A DNA stretch of 64,000 bases from Flavobacteriales bacterium (GCA_016713875.1 JADJOI010000003.1:1984001-2048000); one strand, 5' to 3'; counted from the stretch's first letter, positions 8,816 to 19,191 are shown. Notes: generated from the letters alone by a model not told the origin. Made by a program: numbers and translations.

Positions 8816-9367
8816 TCAGTCCCCGCGCGCTACGGCGAGCTCGAGGCAGAACACGGCGTACCCGCCTCCGTTCGCGGACACGTGCACCCGCATGGGCCGG
8901 CGGCTGCGGCGGGCCATGGTGAGCAGGCCGAGCCCGGCCCCTCCCTTGGCGGTGCGCGATTCATTGGCGAGCAGCATCAGGTAGTGCTCCTTCAGCGCCA
9001 CCTCGTCCATGGCGTTGAGCATCTCGATGCGGTGCTGAAGAAGCGCCGCGGTGGCGAGTTCCACACGGTTCACGAGCACGATGCGGTACGCCTCCTCGGT
9101 GCGGCCGACGAGCACGCTGCCTTCGGCGGCCTGGGCCTGCCCGGCATGGTGAAGGATGTTCTCCACGCCCTCCACCAGCACGCTGACCAAGCGCTTGCGC
9201 ACGGCGACGGGATCGCTGACGCTCAGTGAGCCGGCCTCCACCCGGGCCAGCGCGGATTCGAGGTCCACGCGGGTGAGGATGCCGGAGTGTTCCCACAGCA
9301 CCGCATCAGCACCGTGGGCCAGCACCTGGCCGCGTACCTGATCAACGCACGTCTGCTGCAACGGCAT
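8816..9367 (-). CDS. SiaB-like (DUF6272) family protein
   Basis: A 183-residue protein beginning MPLQQTCVDQVRGQVLA. It has a degenerate histidine-kinase-type ATPase look: 'LVEGVENILHHAG' as a possible N-box and 'KGGAGLGLLTMARRS' as a possible G-box. The arrangement matches what I know of SiaB / DUF6272 proteins, which act as small kinases or anti-sigma-like switches on STAS-domain partners. No SiaA/SiaC partner is next to it. ATG 9367 gives the family-like start; the longer frame upstream is low-complexity Arg/Ser. It converges with the preceding dehydrogenase (3-bp gap). Confidence 0.65.
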   Translation of the reverse strand: MPLQQTCVDQVRGQVLAHGADAVLWEHSGILTRVDLESALARVEAGSLSVSDPVAVRKRLVSVLVEGVENILHHAGQAQAAEGSVLVGRTEEAYRIVLVNRVELATAALLQHRIEMLNAMDEVALKEHYLMLLANESRTAKGGAGLGLLTMARRSRRPMRVHVSANGGGYAVFCLELAVARGD

Positions 9368-9550
9368 GGGGCGCCGGTGGATCGGCGAACTCCCCCTGCT
9401 TACGGGTGAACGGAGGGAAAGGTTCGACCAGGACCGGCACCGGTTCGACCGCGGGGTGGCCGCGATCGGGAACCCCCTCGGAATGAGCGGCATGAGCGCC
9501 GGTCGATCGGAACGAACGGCTACCTTTCACCGCCCCTACGAGCCCGCCGA

Positions 9551-12475
9551 ATGCGACCCTCCTTCCGCCGCTGGACACACCGCGCCGCCACTCTCGTCAT
9601 CCCTGTTCTGACGAGCCCCTTGATGGCCCAGATCGACATCGACCTCGGCACGGGACTGGCCTTCAACGCCCCCAACCAATACCCCGCGCCCTACGGCAAC
9701 CAGGCCAACGGGTCGCGCCACCAGCTGCTGGTGCTTGGCGGTGAGCTTGCGGCGGCGGGCATGGGCGAGGGCGACATCGTGTCCCTGGCCTTCCACGTGG
9801 CCACCGCCTCCCCCACCGTGCTCCAGGACTTCACCGTGCGCATCGGAGCCACCGCGGCCACGGTGATGACCAACCAATGGCTGGCCGGCACCACCGTGGT
9901 GTGGGGGCCCCAGGACCACACGGCACAGCCGGGATGGAACACGCACCCCTTCAGCACACCCTTCGTGTGGGACGGTGTGAGCAACGTGGTGGTGGAGACC
10001 TGCTTCTCCAACGGCTTCACCACGGAGAACAGCAGCATGTACCGCACCTCCACGGGGTTCACCAGCGTGACCTACCGGGCCACGCCGAACCCGAACGTGT
10101 GCACCTTCAACGGCGGCACCCTGCTCACGAGCGATCAGCGGCCCGACCTCCGCTTCGGCTGGGTGCCGCTGGAGGCACCGCCCGTCGCCGACTTCAGCTT
10201 CAGCCCCGCCTTCACCTGCACCGGAGGCGTACAGTTCACGGACGGTTCCGACTTCGCGCCCACCGCATGGGAATGGCACTTCGGCGACGACAGCACCAGC
10301 ACCGAGCAGGATCCGCTGCACACATATGCCGTGGACGGTGTGTTCGACGTGACGCTGATCGTCACCAACGCCTTCGGCAGCGACACGCTGACCGTGCCCG
10401 GCGCGGTGACGGTGAACGCCAGTGGCGCGGTGCCGCAGGCCATCTGTCCCCCGGCGAACGCGCCCACCATCGCCGGCTTCGGCATCACCAGCTTGACCAT
10501 GAACGACGTGGTGCTGACCTCGGGCGATGCGGTGAGCGACGGGGGCTACCTGGACCGTAGCTGCGTGATCGACACGGTGGCGGCCGGCTCCACCTTCACG
10601 CTCACGGTGGTGACGGGCACCATTGCGGGGCACCAGCTGAAGGCCTGGGTGGACTGGGACAACAGCGGAAGCTTCGATGCGGGCGATGTGGTGCTGGCCG
10701 TGGCCAGCGGCACCGGAGGCAGCGCCACCCTGCTGGTGCCCTCGACCGCCGCGCAGAACGTGCCCCTTCGGGTGCGCGTCATGACCGACTACGACTTGGC
10801 CCCGCTGATCGCCCCGTGCACCCCGCCGCAGTTCGGGCAGGCCGAGGACCTGGGCCTGGTGGTGATCGCGAACACGGCGCCTCCGGTGGCGGCGTTCACG
10901 GCATCGCCCGTGTTCACCTGCGACGGGGCGGTGCAGTTCAGCGATGCCACGGCCAACCTGCCCACGGGCTGGACCTGGGATTTCGGCGACGGCAACGGCA
11001 GCAACCTGGCCTCGCCTCAGCACATCTATGCGGCCAGCGGCACCTACACCGTGCAGCTCATCGCCATCAACGCCAACGGGCAGGACACGCTGGTGCTGCA
11101 GGACCTGGTGACCGTGGACCTGAACGGGCAGTTGGACCCGCCGCAGTGCACGCCTCAGACGCAGGGCTACTGCTGCGGGTTCGGGCTGCTTGGGCTCACG
11201 TTCGCCGGCATCACCAGCACAAGCCCTGACGGCGTGGAGGGCTACGTGGACCGCACCTGCGGCAACGTGGCCACGGTGGAGGAAGGCACCGTGGTGCCCA
11301 TCCAGTTCGACACGGACGACCTGCTGGACCAGGACGTGTACGTGTGGATCGACCTAGATGATGATGGCGCCTTCGCGAACAGCGAGCTCGTGTTCTTCGA
11401 ACTGAGCGCGACGGACCCCTCGGGCTCGGTGGCTGTTCCACAGGGCATCGTATACAACACGCCGTTGCGCATGCGCGTGGCGGTCGATGTGGTGGGCGAG
11501 CTCACCGGTCCGTGCGATGCGCCGAGCTTCGGCCAGGTGGAGGACTTCAGCGTGATCGTGACACCGGTGAGCGTGCCGCCCACCGCGCTGTTCACCGCCA
11601 GCCCCACCAGCACCTGCGACGGTGTGGTGCAGTTCACCGACCAGAGCGCCGGGCTGCCCTTCAGCTGGCAGTGGACCTTCGGCGATGGCGGCACCAGCAC
11701 CGACCAGGACCCGCTGCACACCTACACCGCGCCCGGCATCTACACCGTGAGCCTGACGGTGGAGAACGTGAACGGCACGAACACGCAGACGCTGACGAAC
11801 TACATCACCTACGTGGAAGGCTTCCTGTGCGACACCACGCAGGTGCCCGACAACGGTCTGCTGACGGTGACCGAGTGCCAGGGCGTGCTGGTGGACGATG
11901 GCGGTGTGGCGGACGACTACAGCCCGGGCTTCAGTGCGCCGGTGACGATCGCCCCACCGGGCGCGGAGGTGGTGACGCTCACCTTCACGGAGTTCGCCTT
12001 CGAGGAGAACTTCGACTACCTGGCGGTCTACGATGGTCCGGACGTGAACGCGCCCCTGCTCTACGAACTGACCGGCAACGGGCTGGGCGCCCTGCCCAAC
12101 GGCGGTGTGATCAGCTCCACGGGCCCTACGCTCTGCGTGCGGCAGGAGGCGAGCAACGGTCCCATCACCTGGGCGGGCTTCGTGGCCACCTGGGACTGTT
12201 CGTTCACCGGCATCGGCGAAGCGGCGGACCCGATCGGGTCGGTGCATCCGGTGCCCACGGACGGACCGTTCACCCTCGCCCTCGCGCGTCCTGCGGGCGC
12301 CGGATGGACCGTCACCATCAACAACGCCTTGGGGGAACTTGTGGCGGAGAGCGCCCTCCCCGTGGGCGCGCGCGTGGCCACCTTTGATGCTGCCCCTTGG
12401 ACGCCGGGGACCTACAGCCTGACGGTGCAGGGACCCGACGGTCGTTGGACACGGCGGATGATGGTGCACCATTGA
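9551..12475 (+). CDS. Large PKD/GEVED/CUB secreted T9SS protein
   Basis: A 974-residue secreted protein. The signal peptide covers about residues 1-26 (…LVIPVLTSPLMAQ). In order: an N-terminal domain of unknown type, a PKD domain near 215-290 (WHFGDDSTSTEQDPLHTY), a GEVED domain (WVDWDNSGSFDAGDVV), a second PKD (WDFGDGNGSN), a second GEVED (WIDLDDDGAFANSELVF), a third PKD (WTFGDGGTSTDQDPLHTY), a CUB-like domain (FEENFDYLAVYDGPD) and a T9SS type A sorting domain (VHPVPTDGPFTLAL … RRMMVHH). Such domain mixes are typical of cell-surface adhesins or carbohydrate-interacting proteins; no catalytic motif is seen. The next gene starts 12 bases downstream and is probably co-transcribed. Confidence 0.88.
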   Translation: MRPSFRRWTHRAATLVIPVLTSPLMAQIDIDLGTGLAFNAPNQYPAPYGNQANGSRHQLLVLGGELAAAGMGEGDIVSLAFHVATASPTVLQDFTVRIGATAATVMTNQWLAGTTVVWGPQDHTAQPGWNTHPFSTPFVWDGVSNVVVETCFSNGFTTENSSMYRTSTGFTSVTYRATPNPNVCTFNGGTLLTSDQRPDLRFGWVPLEAPPVADFSFSPAFTCTGGVQFTDGSDFAPTAWEWHFGDDSTSTEQDPLHTYAVDGVFDVTLIVTNAFGSDTLTVPGAVTVNASGAVPQAICPPANAPTIAGFGITSLTMNDVVLTSGDAVSDGGYLDRSCVIDTVAAGSTFTLTVVTGTIAGHQLKAWVDWDNSGSFDAGDVVLAVASGTGGSATLLVPSTAAQNVPLRVRVMTDYDLAPLIAPCTPPQFGQAEDLGLVVIANTAPPVAAFTASPVFTCDGAVQFSDATANLPTGWTWDFGDGNGSNLASPQHIYAASGTYTVQLIAINANGQDTLVLQDLVTVDLNGQLDPPQCTPQTQGYCCGFGLLGLTFAGITSTSPDGVEGYVDRTCGNVATVEEGTVVPIQFDTDDLLDQDVYVWIDLDDDGAFANSELVFFELSATDPSGSVAVPQGIVYNTPLRMRVAVDVVGELTGPCDAPSFGQVEDFSVIVTPVSVPPTALFTASPTSTCDGVVQFTDQSAGLPFSWQWTFGDGGTSTDQDPLHTYTAPGIYTVSLTVENVNGTNTQTLTNYITYVEGFLCDTTQVPDNGLLTVTECQGVLVDDGGVADDYSPGFSAPVTIAPPGAEVVTLTFTEFAFEENFDYLAVYDGPDVNAPLLYELTGNGLGALPNGGVISSTGPTLCVRQEASNGPITWAGFVATWDCSFTGIGEAADPIGSVHPVPTDGPFTLALARPAGAGWTVTINNALGELVAESALPVGARVATFDAAPWTPGTYSLTVQGPDGRWTRRMMVHH

Positions 12476-12487
12476 TCCCTTCCGCGC

Positions 12488-15400
12488 ATGAAGCGAACCT
12501 TCCTCCGCGCCCTGGCCGCCCTGGCCGTGGTGCTGATCGCCACGGTCCCTGCGAAGGCCACCCACCTGGTGGGCGGCAACCTGGGCTATGTGTACCAGGG
12601 CGAGACATCGCCGGGCAGCGGTCTCTACCGCTACCAGGTGTACCTCGAGTTCTACCTCAACTGCGGACCGAACTCCAACTTCCAGTCGCTGTACGAGGTG
12701 CTGGGCGAGGACTATGGCACCCCGCTCTTCGTGGGCGCCTACCTGCAGGACCCGCAGAACCCCAACGCCGACAAGATCAAGCTGCAGGACATCCCGGTGT
12801 TCCTGACGGACTCGCTGGTGATCGAGCCGGACCTTCCGGACAACTGCGCCGTGGGCCAGGGCCTCTGCACGGTGAAGGGCACCTTCGTGGGGCAGGTGGA
12901 CGTGCCGCTCAACTTCGGGGGCCTGCACCTGTATTACCACATGTGCTGCCGCAACCTGGACATCGACAACCTGAACAACCCCAACGGCACGGGCATCGGT
13001 TACTACGCGTTCGTGCCGCCGCCCCTGGTGAACAACTCCAGCCCGGTGTTCCTGGGCCAGCCCACGCCCTTCCTGTGCATCGGCGACACCGCCACTTTCC
13101 TGAACACGGCCAGCGACCCCGACGGCGATCAGCTCATCTTCTCCTTCGAGATCCCCTACAACTCGCAGAACTTCGGCGGGGGCATCATCCCGCCGCCGGC
13201 CACGCTCACCTGGCCGGTGAACGAGGTGAACTACAACCCCGGCTTCAGTCTGGCCCAGCCTTTCGGCGCCGGCGGCTACGCCTTCATTAACGGCGCCACG
13301 GGCCTCACCCGCTACATGGCCCCGCTGCAGGGCAACTACGTGGTGGCCGTGGAGGTGAAGGAGTTCCGCAACGGCCAGTTGATCGGTCGCACACGCCGCG
13401 ACCTTCAGCTGCAATCGATCCCGTGCCCGCCCAACGCCACCCCGGCCGCCAGCACCCCCATCGCCGCCAGCTACACCGTGCAGGCCGGCGACCAGTTGTG
13501 CATCGACCTCGCCTTCGACGACGCGGACGGCGACTCGCTCTTCCTGCAGGCCGCGGGCACCATCTTCGACGGCAACCTGGTGAACCCGCCCGCCACCATC
13601 GGCAGTCCGGTGGAAGGCGACGGTACCGTGGGCACCCAGTTCTGCTGGACCACGGCATGCGACCAGGGACAGGACCAGCCCTACCTCTTCAGCGTGAGCG
13701 TGACGGACAACGGCTGCCCGCCGCTGACCATCGACGTGGTGGTGCAGGTGCAGGTGCTTCCCTTCGTGGCGCAGGGTCCGATCACCGGTCCTGCCCAAGT
13801 GTGCACCAACGCGACGGGAGTGACCTACAGCCTGCCACAGGGTACCGGTGCCGGCTATGCGTGGACGGTGACCGGCGGCACCCTGGCCGGCGGCAACGGC
13901 ACCAACGCCATCACCGTGGACTGGGGCGCCCCGGGCAGCGGACAGGTGAGCGTGGTGGTGACCGACAGCCTGGGCTGTGCCGCCCCGCCGCTGACCGTGG
14001 ACGTCATCATCGGCGCGCTTCCCACGGCCAGCGCCGGTCCCGATGCGGTGATCTGCGCGGGCGACACGGTGACCATCGGGGGCAGCCCCACAGGCCCGCC
14101 GGGCAGCACCTTCGCGTGGAGCCCCATCACCGGGCTCGGAAGCACCAGTGCGGCCAACCCGCAGGCCTTCCCGTCCGGCACCACCACCTACATCGTGCAG
14201 GTGAACAACGGTGGCTGCACGAACACCGACACCGTGCGCGTGCTGGTGTCGCAGCCGCAGCTCGATGCCGGGCCTGACGTGGCGCTGTGCACGGGCGACA
14301 CCGTGCAACTGAACGCCACCGGGACGGGCAGCTTCCTGTGGACGCCGGCCGGCAGCCTGAGCGATGCCACCGCGGAGGACCCGTTGGCCTTCCCCACCAG
14401 CACCACCAACTACAGCGTGACCCTCACCGACAGCGTGGGCTGCACGGTGACGGACCAGGTGCTGGTGACCGTCAACGCCCTGCCTTTCGCCGATGCGGGT
14501 CCCGATCGCCAGATCTGTCCATTGGAGGGCACCCCCCTCACCGGTTCGCCCACCGGCCCGCCGGGGGCCACCTACCTCTGGAGCCCTTCCACGGGCCTCA
14601 ACGATCCCACGCTGGGCGCCCCGATCGCTTCGCCGACGGTGAACACGACCTACGCGGTGGTCGTGACCGATGTGAACGGCTGCACCAACACCGACACGGT
14701 GAATGTGGAGGTGCTGCCCGCACCACCGGTGAGCGCCGGCCCCGACCTGACGCTCTGTGCAGGCGACACGGGCCAGGTGCTCGCTTCGGGACCAACGGCC
14801 GTAAGCTTCCAGTGGACACCGATCAACAGCGGCCTGAGCAACGATGCGATCGCCGACCCGCTGGCCTTCCCCTCCACCACCACGACCTATGTGCTGGTGG
14901 TGCAGGACGTGAACAACTGCACGGCCTCCGACACCATGACGGTGTTCGTGAACACGCTGCCCAACGCCAGTGCCGGACCGGATGTGGCCTTGTGCCTGGG
15001 CGGAAGTGCGCAGCTCGACGGCAGCGGTGGCACCGGCTACCTCTGGAGCCCGGCCACCGGGTTGGATGATGCGACCGCCGAGGACCCCGTGGCCACAGTA
15101 AGCACCAGCACCATCTACAGTGTGCTGGTGACCGACGGCAATGGATGCAGCGCGACGGACAGTGTGACCGTGACGGTGAACCTGCCGGTGAACGCGGGCA
15201 CCAACGCGGCCACCTCGGTGTGCAGCGACGGAGGGGCGTTGAGCCTGTTCACGCTGCTGGGTGGCAACCCGGACCCCAATGGTACCTGGAGCCCCTCGCC
15301 CACCTACACCCCGGGCGGCGGCGGTGGCGTGTTCAGCTATGTGGTGAACGCACAGGCCCCGTGCGTGAACGACACCGCCTTCGTGACCATCACCGAAGTG

Positions 15401-17563
15401 GTCGCTCCGGACGCTGGAACGGATGCCGTCCTGGATCTCTGCAGCACGGGTGCTCCGGTGGACCTGTTCGGCGCGCTGGGCGGTACACCGGACCCTGGCG
15501 GCGTATGGACCGATCCGAACGGCGTTCCCTTCAACGGCATCTTCGACCCGCAGCTCTGGCCCGGCGGATCGGTGTGCCAGTACTTCGTGCCCGCCGTAGC
15601 GCCATGCAATGAGGACACCGCCACTGTGGTGGTGACCGTAACCGCAGCCCTTGATCCGGGCGGATCGGGCAGCGCCATCCTCTGCAGCAGCGGCACCACC
15701 TTCACCCTCACCGATTCGCTCACCGGCACCCCTGACCCTTCGGGCACGTGGTCCGATCCGAACAACGCACTGCATGTCGACGTGTACGATCCGGCCGTGG
15801 ATGGACCCGGGGTGTACACCTTCACCATCGCCGCGCAGGGCGGATGCCCGGACACGAGCGCCACGGTGACCGTGACGGAGCTGGCCCCGCCGGTGGACGC
15901 GGGCGCTGACCTCGCGCTCTGCATCGGCGATACCGCGCAGCTGAACGCCAGCGGCGGGCCGGACTACAGCTGGTCACCCGGCACCGGGCTCAGCGCCACC
16001 GACGTCGCCGACCCGCTGGCCTTCCCCACCGGCACCACGACCTACACGCTCACCGTGACCGACGCACAGGGCTGCGTGGCCAGTGATGCGGTGACGGTGA
16101 CGGTGAACGCGCTCCCCGTCGTGGACGCTGGTGCGGACGCCGCCATCTGCGCGGGCACCACCACCACCCTCGGCGGTTCGCCCACCGCGCCGCCGGGCAG
16201 CACCATCCTGTGGAGCCCGGGTGCCGGCCTCAGCGACCCCAACGTGGGCAACCCCACCGCACAGCCGGGCGCCACCACCACCTACATCGTGGGCGTGCAG
16301 GGCCCCAACGGTTGCGTGAACAGCGATACGGTGACGGTGACGGTGAACGCGCTGCCTGCGGTGAGCGCGGGCACGGACACCACCATCTGCACCGGCGCCA
16401 GCGTGCAGCTCGATGGCAGCGGCACGGGCAGCTTCCTGTGGACGCCGGCCACCGGCCTGAGCGACGCCACGGCGGAGGATCCCATCGCCACGCCCACCGG
16501 CACGATCACCTACACCCTGACGGTGACGGACGCCAACCAGTGCAGCGCGAGCGATGACGTCACCGTGAGCGTTGGGGCGCTGCCCACTGCCGATGCAGGG
16601 CCCGATGTGTGGGTATGCCCCGGTTTCGATGTGCAGCTGCAGGGATCGGGCGGCACGGACTATAGCTGGTCGCCCACCGCGGGGTTGAACGACCCCACGA
16701 GCGCGAGCCCGCTGGCGGCACCGTCCAGCACCACCATCTACACGCTGACCGTGACCGACGCGGCCGGCTGCAGCGGCACCGACCAGGTGACCGTGACGGT
16801 GAACGACGACCCGCCGGTGGACGCCGGACCGGACCAGACGGCCTGCTTCGGCAACGCGGTGGTGATCGGCGGTGCGCCGAGCTCCATCCCGGGCTCCACC
16901 TTCCTGTGGCTGCCCGGTGCCGGGCTGGACGACCCCACGGCCGCCAACCCCAATGCCAGCCCGACGGCCACCACCCTCTATACCCTGGTGGTGACCAACG
17001 ACACGTGCACCGCGCAGGACCAGGTGCTGGTGACCATCGCGGGTGAAGCGCAGGCCGCCTTCACCGTGCGGCTCGAGCCGCGTTGCGACGGGCTGCGCGC
17101 CTTCATCACCGACCTGAGCCAGGGCGCGGTGAGCTGGCTATGGACCTTCAGCGATGGCACCATCTCCACCGAACCGCAGCCGTCGCCCGTGCTGCCCTAT
17201 GGCGGCGATCTCACTGTGACGCTCACCATCACCGATGCGCAGGGCTGCACCGCCTCCATCACCCAGAACTATCCCGCCGGCACGCTGGACGACCACACCG
17301 ACATCACGGTGCCCAACATCTTCACCCCGAACGGCGACGGCAACAACGACCTGTTCGCGCCGATCACGGACGCCGAACTGGGCGGCTGCCTGCAGATGAG
17401 CATCTTCAACCGCTGGGGCCAGAAGATGTGGGAGAGCCTGGGCAACGCCACCCGCTGGGATGGGCGCACCTTCGCCGGTGAGCCCGCCGTGGTCGGCACC
17501 TACTTCTATGTGATCGACCTCAACGGCGTGCGCTACGAAGGCAGCCTCCAACTCATGCGTTGA
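12488..17563 (+). CDS. Giant PKD/Ig-like repeat adhesin, T9SS type B sorting
   Basis: A 1691-residue secreted protein with signal peptide MKRTFLRALAALAVVLIATVPAKA. After an N-terminal region that includes 'DPDGDQLIFSFEIPY' and similar stretches, residues of about 510-1580 form an array of roughly 80-residue repeats. Each opens with a motif like 'ADAGPDVALC' and continues through 'WSPATGLSDATAEDP' to 'TTTYTLTVTDANGC'. I count ten canonical units and three shorter variant units (GTPDPGGVWTDP type) in the middle. The C-terminus is a gliding-motility-type T9SS B sorting domain (NIFTPNGDGNNDLFAP … SIFNRWGQKMWES … TYFYVIDLNGVRYEGSLQLMR). A filamentous surface adhesin role is inferred from the architecture. 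Confidence 0.9.
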   Translation: MKRTFLRALAALAVVLIATVPAKATHLVGGNLGYVYQGETSPGSGLYRYQVYLEFYLNCGPNSNFQSLYEVLGEDYGTPLFVGAYLQDPQNPNADKIKLQDIPVFLTDSLVIEPDLPDNCAVGQGLCTVKGTFVGQVDVPLNFGGLHLYYHMCCRNLDIDNLNNPNGTGIGYYAFVPPPLVNNSSPVFLGQPTPFLCIGDTATFLNTASDPDGDQLIFSFEIPYNSQNFGGGIIPPPATLTWPVNEVNYNPGFSLAQPFGAGGYAFINGATGLTRYMAPLQGNYVVAVEVKEFRNGQLIGRTRRDLQLQSIPCPPNATPAASTPIAASYTVQAGDQLCIDLAFDDADGDSLFLQAAGTIFDGNLVNPPATIGSPVEGDGTVGTQFCWTTACDQGQDQPYLFSVSVTDNGCPPLTIDVVVQVQVLPFVAQGPITGPAQVCTNATGVTYSLPQGTGAGYAWTVTGGTLAGGNGTNAITVDWGAPGSGQVSVVVTDSLGCAAPPLTVDVIIGALPTASAGPDAVICAGDTVTIGGSPTGPPGSTFAWSPITGLGSTSAANPQAFPSGTTTYIVQVNNGGCTNTDTVRVLVSQPQLDAGPDVALCTGDTVQLNATGTGSFLWTPAGSLSDATAEDPLAFPTSTTNYSVTLTDSVGCTVTDQVLVTVNALPFADAGPDRQICPLEGTPLTGSPTGPPGATYLWSPSTGLNDPTLGAPIASPTVNTTYAVVVTDVNGCTNTDTVNVEVLPAPPVSAGPDLTLCAGDTGQVLASGPTAVSFQWTPINSGLSNDAIADPLAFPSTTTTYVLVVQDVNNCTASDTMTVFVNTLPNASAGPDVALCLGGSAQLDGSGGTGYLWSPATGLDDATAEDPVATVSTSTIYSVLVTDGNGCSATDSVTVTVNLPVNAGTNAATSVCSDGGALSLFTLLGGNPDPNGTWSPSPTYTPGGGGGVFSYVVNAQAPCVNDTAFVTITEVVAPDAGTDAVLDLCSTGAPVDLFGALGGTPDPGGVWTDPNGVPFNGIFDPQLWPGGSVCQYFVPAVAPCNEDTATVVVTVTAALDPGGSGSAILCSSGTTFTLTDSLTGTPDPSGTWSDPNNALHVDVYDPAVDGPGVYTFTIAAQGGCPDTSATVTVTELAPPVDAGADLALCIGDTAQLNASGGPDYSWSPGTGLSATDVADPLAFPTGTTTYTLTVTDAQGCVASDAVTVTVNALPVVDAGADAAICAGTTTTLGGSPTAPPGSTILWSPGAGLSDPNVGNPTAQPGATTTYIVGVQGPNGCVNSDTVTVTVNALPAVSAGTDTTICTGASVQLDGSGTGSFLWTPATGLSDATAEDPIATPTGTITYTLTVTDANQCSASDDVTVSVGALPTADAGPDVWVCPGFDVQLQGSGGTDYSWSPTAGLNDPTSASPLAAPSSTTIYTLTVTDAAGCSGTDQVTVTVNDDPPVDAGPDQTACFGNAVVIGGAPSSIPGSTFLWLPGAGLDDPTAANPNASPTATTLYTLVVTNDTCTAQDQVLVTIAGEAQAAFTVRLEPRCDGLRAFITDLSQGAVSWLWTFSDGTISTEPQPSPVLPYGGDLTVTLTITDAQGCTASITQNYPAGTLDDHTDITVPNIFTPNGDGNNDLFAPITDAELGGCLQMSIFNRWGQKMWESLGNATRWDGRTFAGEPAVVGTYFYVIDLNGVRYEGSLQLMR

Positions 17564-17566
17564 ACC

Positions 17567-18274
17567 ATGCGAAAGCCCCTGCTCCCTTTGCTCATCTTCC
17601 TGCCCTTGGTGCAGGGCTGCTGGAACATGAACTGTGTGGACGCGCCGGGGCCTGTGGTGACGCGTGATCTCTCCGTGGCCCCCTTCAACGGGGTGATCAC
17701 GGAAGGCTCCATCGACGTCGAGATCCTGCAAGGGCCGGTGCAGCAGGTGAAGGCCGAAGGCCCTGCCGCTGCGCTCGACCTGCTGGACACCGATGTGAAG
17801 TCCGGGGTATGGCACGTCCGCACCACCGAGTGCTTCATGAGCGACGTGGACCTGGTGGTGCGCATCACCATGCCGACGTTGGAACGGGTCGGTGTGGAAG
17901 GCTCCGGAGACGTGAATTGCAGTGGCGCCTTTGCGGGCGAGCGCTTCGAGGTGACCGTCCAAGGCAGTGGCGACATCACGGTGCCGGTGAGCGCGCGGAC
18001 GCTGAAGGTGGACATTCAGGGCAGCGGTGATGTGGTGCTGAGCGGAACGGCCGGCGAGGCTGAACTGATCATCGCCGGTAGCGGCAACGTGGAGGGTCTG
18101 GAGTTGAGCACGGGCAGCGCGGATGTGGAGATCATGGGCAGCGGCGATGTGGCCCTCACCGCGGTGGACATGCTGGATGCCCGCATCATGGGCAGTGGCA
18201 ACGTGCGCTACCGCGGCACGCCGAAGGTCTCGTCCACCATCACCGGATCGGGGGCCGTGACGCCCGCGCCATGA
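17567..18274 (+). CDS. DUF2807 head-GIN lipoprotein
   Basis: A 235-residue protein with a lipoprotein signal (LIFLPLVQGC; lipobox VQGC). The body is a right-handed beta-helix-like array of 'GSGDV' turns (VEGSGDVNCSG, VQGSGDITVP, IQGSGDVVLSG, IAGSGNVEGL, IMGSGDVALT, IMGSGNVRY, ITGSGAVT), the hallmark of the putative auto-transporter adhesin head-GIN domain (DUF2807). It probably sits in the outer membrane or periplasm; function is unknown. The start follows the previous stop by 3 bases and the end overlaps the next gene as ATGA, so it belongs to the same transcript. Confidence 0.9.
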   Translation: MRKPLLPLLIFLPLVQGCWNMNCVDAPGPVVTRDLSVAPFNGVITEGSIDVEILQGPVQQVKAEGPAAALDLLDTDVKSGVWHVRTTECFMSDVDLVVRITMPTLERVGVEGSGDVNCSGAFAGERFEVTVQGSGDITVPVSARTLKVDIQGSGDVVLSGTAGEAELIIAGSGNVEGLELSTGSADVEIMGSGDVALTAVDMLDARIMGSGNVRYRGTPKVSSTITGSGAVTPAP

Positions 18275-19191
18275 GGAACGCTCTGCCCCTGCTGGCCGCC
18301 GTGCTGCTGGTCGGCACCGCCACCGCACAGACGAAACTCGAGAAGCGCGTGGGCCCTGTGCAGGCCGATGACGGTGGACGCTGCGACACCAGCGCCTGGC
18401 AGTTGGTGTTCAGCGATGAGTTCAACGGCGACCGGCTGGACCCGGACACCTGGCGCACCTGGTTCCCCTACAGCGATGATGGCAGCGACCGCTGCGACGG
18501 CTGCCGCCTGATGGGCACCAGCAACACCATCTTCCGCGACGACCTGGTGACCGTGAGCGGTGGCCAGCTGCACTTGGGCGTGCGGGCGCGCGAGGGCGAG
18601 TGGCACGGCCGGCGCAAGGAGCACGAGGGTGGCATGGTGCACTCGGTGGGCGATGTGCGCTTCACCTACGGTCGCTTCGAGGTGCGCTGCCGAATCCCCA
18701 AGGGCACCGGCCTTTGGCCTGCGTTCTGGGGCTTTGGGGGCGAGACGGAGATCGACGTCTTCGAGTTCTGCGGCGAGCATCCCGGTCTGTTCAAGGGCGC
18801 GCTGCACCGCTGGGGCCGGCCCAAGTTCTCCACCAACGGAAAGAAGCGCCTGCCCGACCTGTCGGCCGACTTCCATGACTACGTGGTGGAGTGGGAGCGC
18901 GACGGCATCAGCTGGTTCATCAACGGGGAGTTGGTGCAGTACCGGGGCCGCTTCGTGGATCAGCGCGGGCGGCCCCTGCCCGCGTGCGGCCGAGCGACCG
19001 GCGACCACCACACCGCGCCCTACTTCCCACGCGCCGAGGATGGGCTCAACATCATCCTCGACCTGGCGGTGAGCGAGCCCAAGGGCTTCTGCAACGGTCC
19101 GAAGCGGGCCGAACCCTGGCCGGAGGACACAAGCTTCGATGTGGAGCACGTGCGCGTGTACCAGCGCCGCAGCGCGGTCACTCCACGATAG
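18271..19191 (+). CDS. Glycoside hydrolase family 16
   Basis: A 306-residue secreted enzyme with signal peptide MRNALPLLAAVLLVGTATAQ. It has 'WQLVFSDEFNGDRLDPDTW' at the N-terminal edge, 'YGRFEVRCRIPKGTGLWPAFW' and the catalytic signature E160-I-D162-V-F-E165, the GH16 ExDxxE nucleophile/acid-base pattern. 'FHDYVVEWERDGISWFINGE' follows as usual for laminarinases and related beta-glucanases. It probably cleaves beta-1,3/1,4-glucans or a related marine or wastewater polysaccharide; substrate specificity cannot be read here. There is no T9SS domain. The start overlaps the DUF2807 gene (ATGA), and the last 14 bases overlap the convergent lipoprotein gene. Confidence 0.9.
   Translation: MRNALPLLAAVLLVGTATAQTKLEKRVGPVQADDGGRCDTSAWQLVFSDEFNGDRLDPDTWRTWFPYSDDGSDRCDGCRLMGTSNTIFRDDLVTVSGGQLHLGVRAREGEWHGRRKEHEGGMVHSVGDVRFTYGRFEVRCRIPKGTGLWPAFWGFGGETEIDVFEFCGEHPGLFKGALHRWGRPKFSTNGKKRLPDLSADFHDYVVEWERDGISWFINGELVQYRGRFVDQRGRPLPACGRATGDHHTAPYFPRAEDGLNIILDLAVSEPKGFCNGPKRAEPWPEDTSFDVEHVRVYQRRSAVTPR

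Noticed and set aside
11354..15775. A 1473-codon open frame antisense to the giant repeat adhesin
   Set aside because: It has no signal peptide or domain, is rich in His/Arg/Gly/Val and mirrors the sense repeats. In high-GC genes the antisense frame lacks stops; the sense gene has clear domains.
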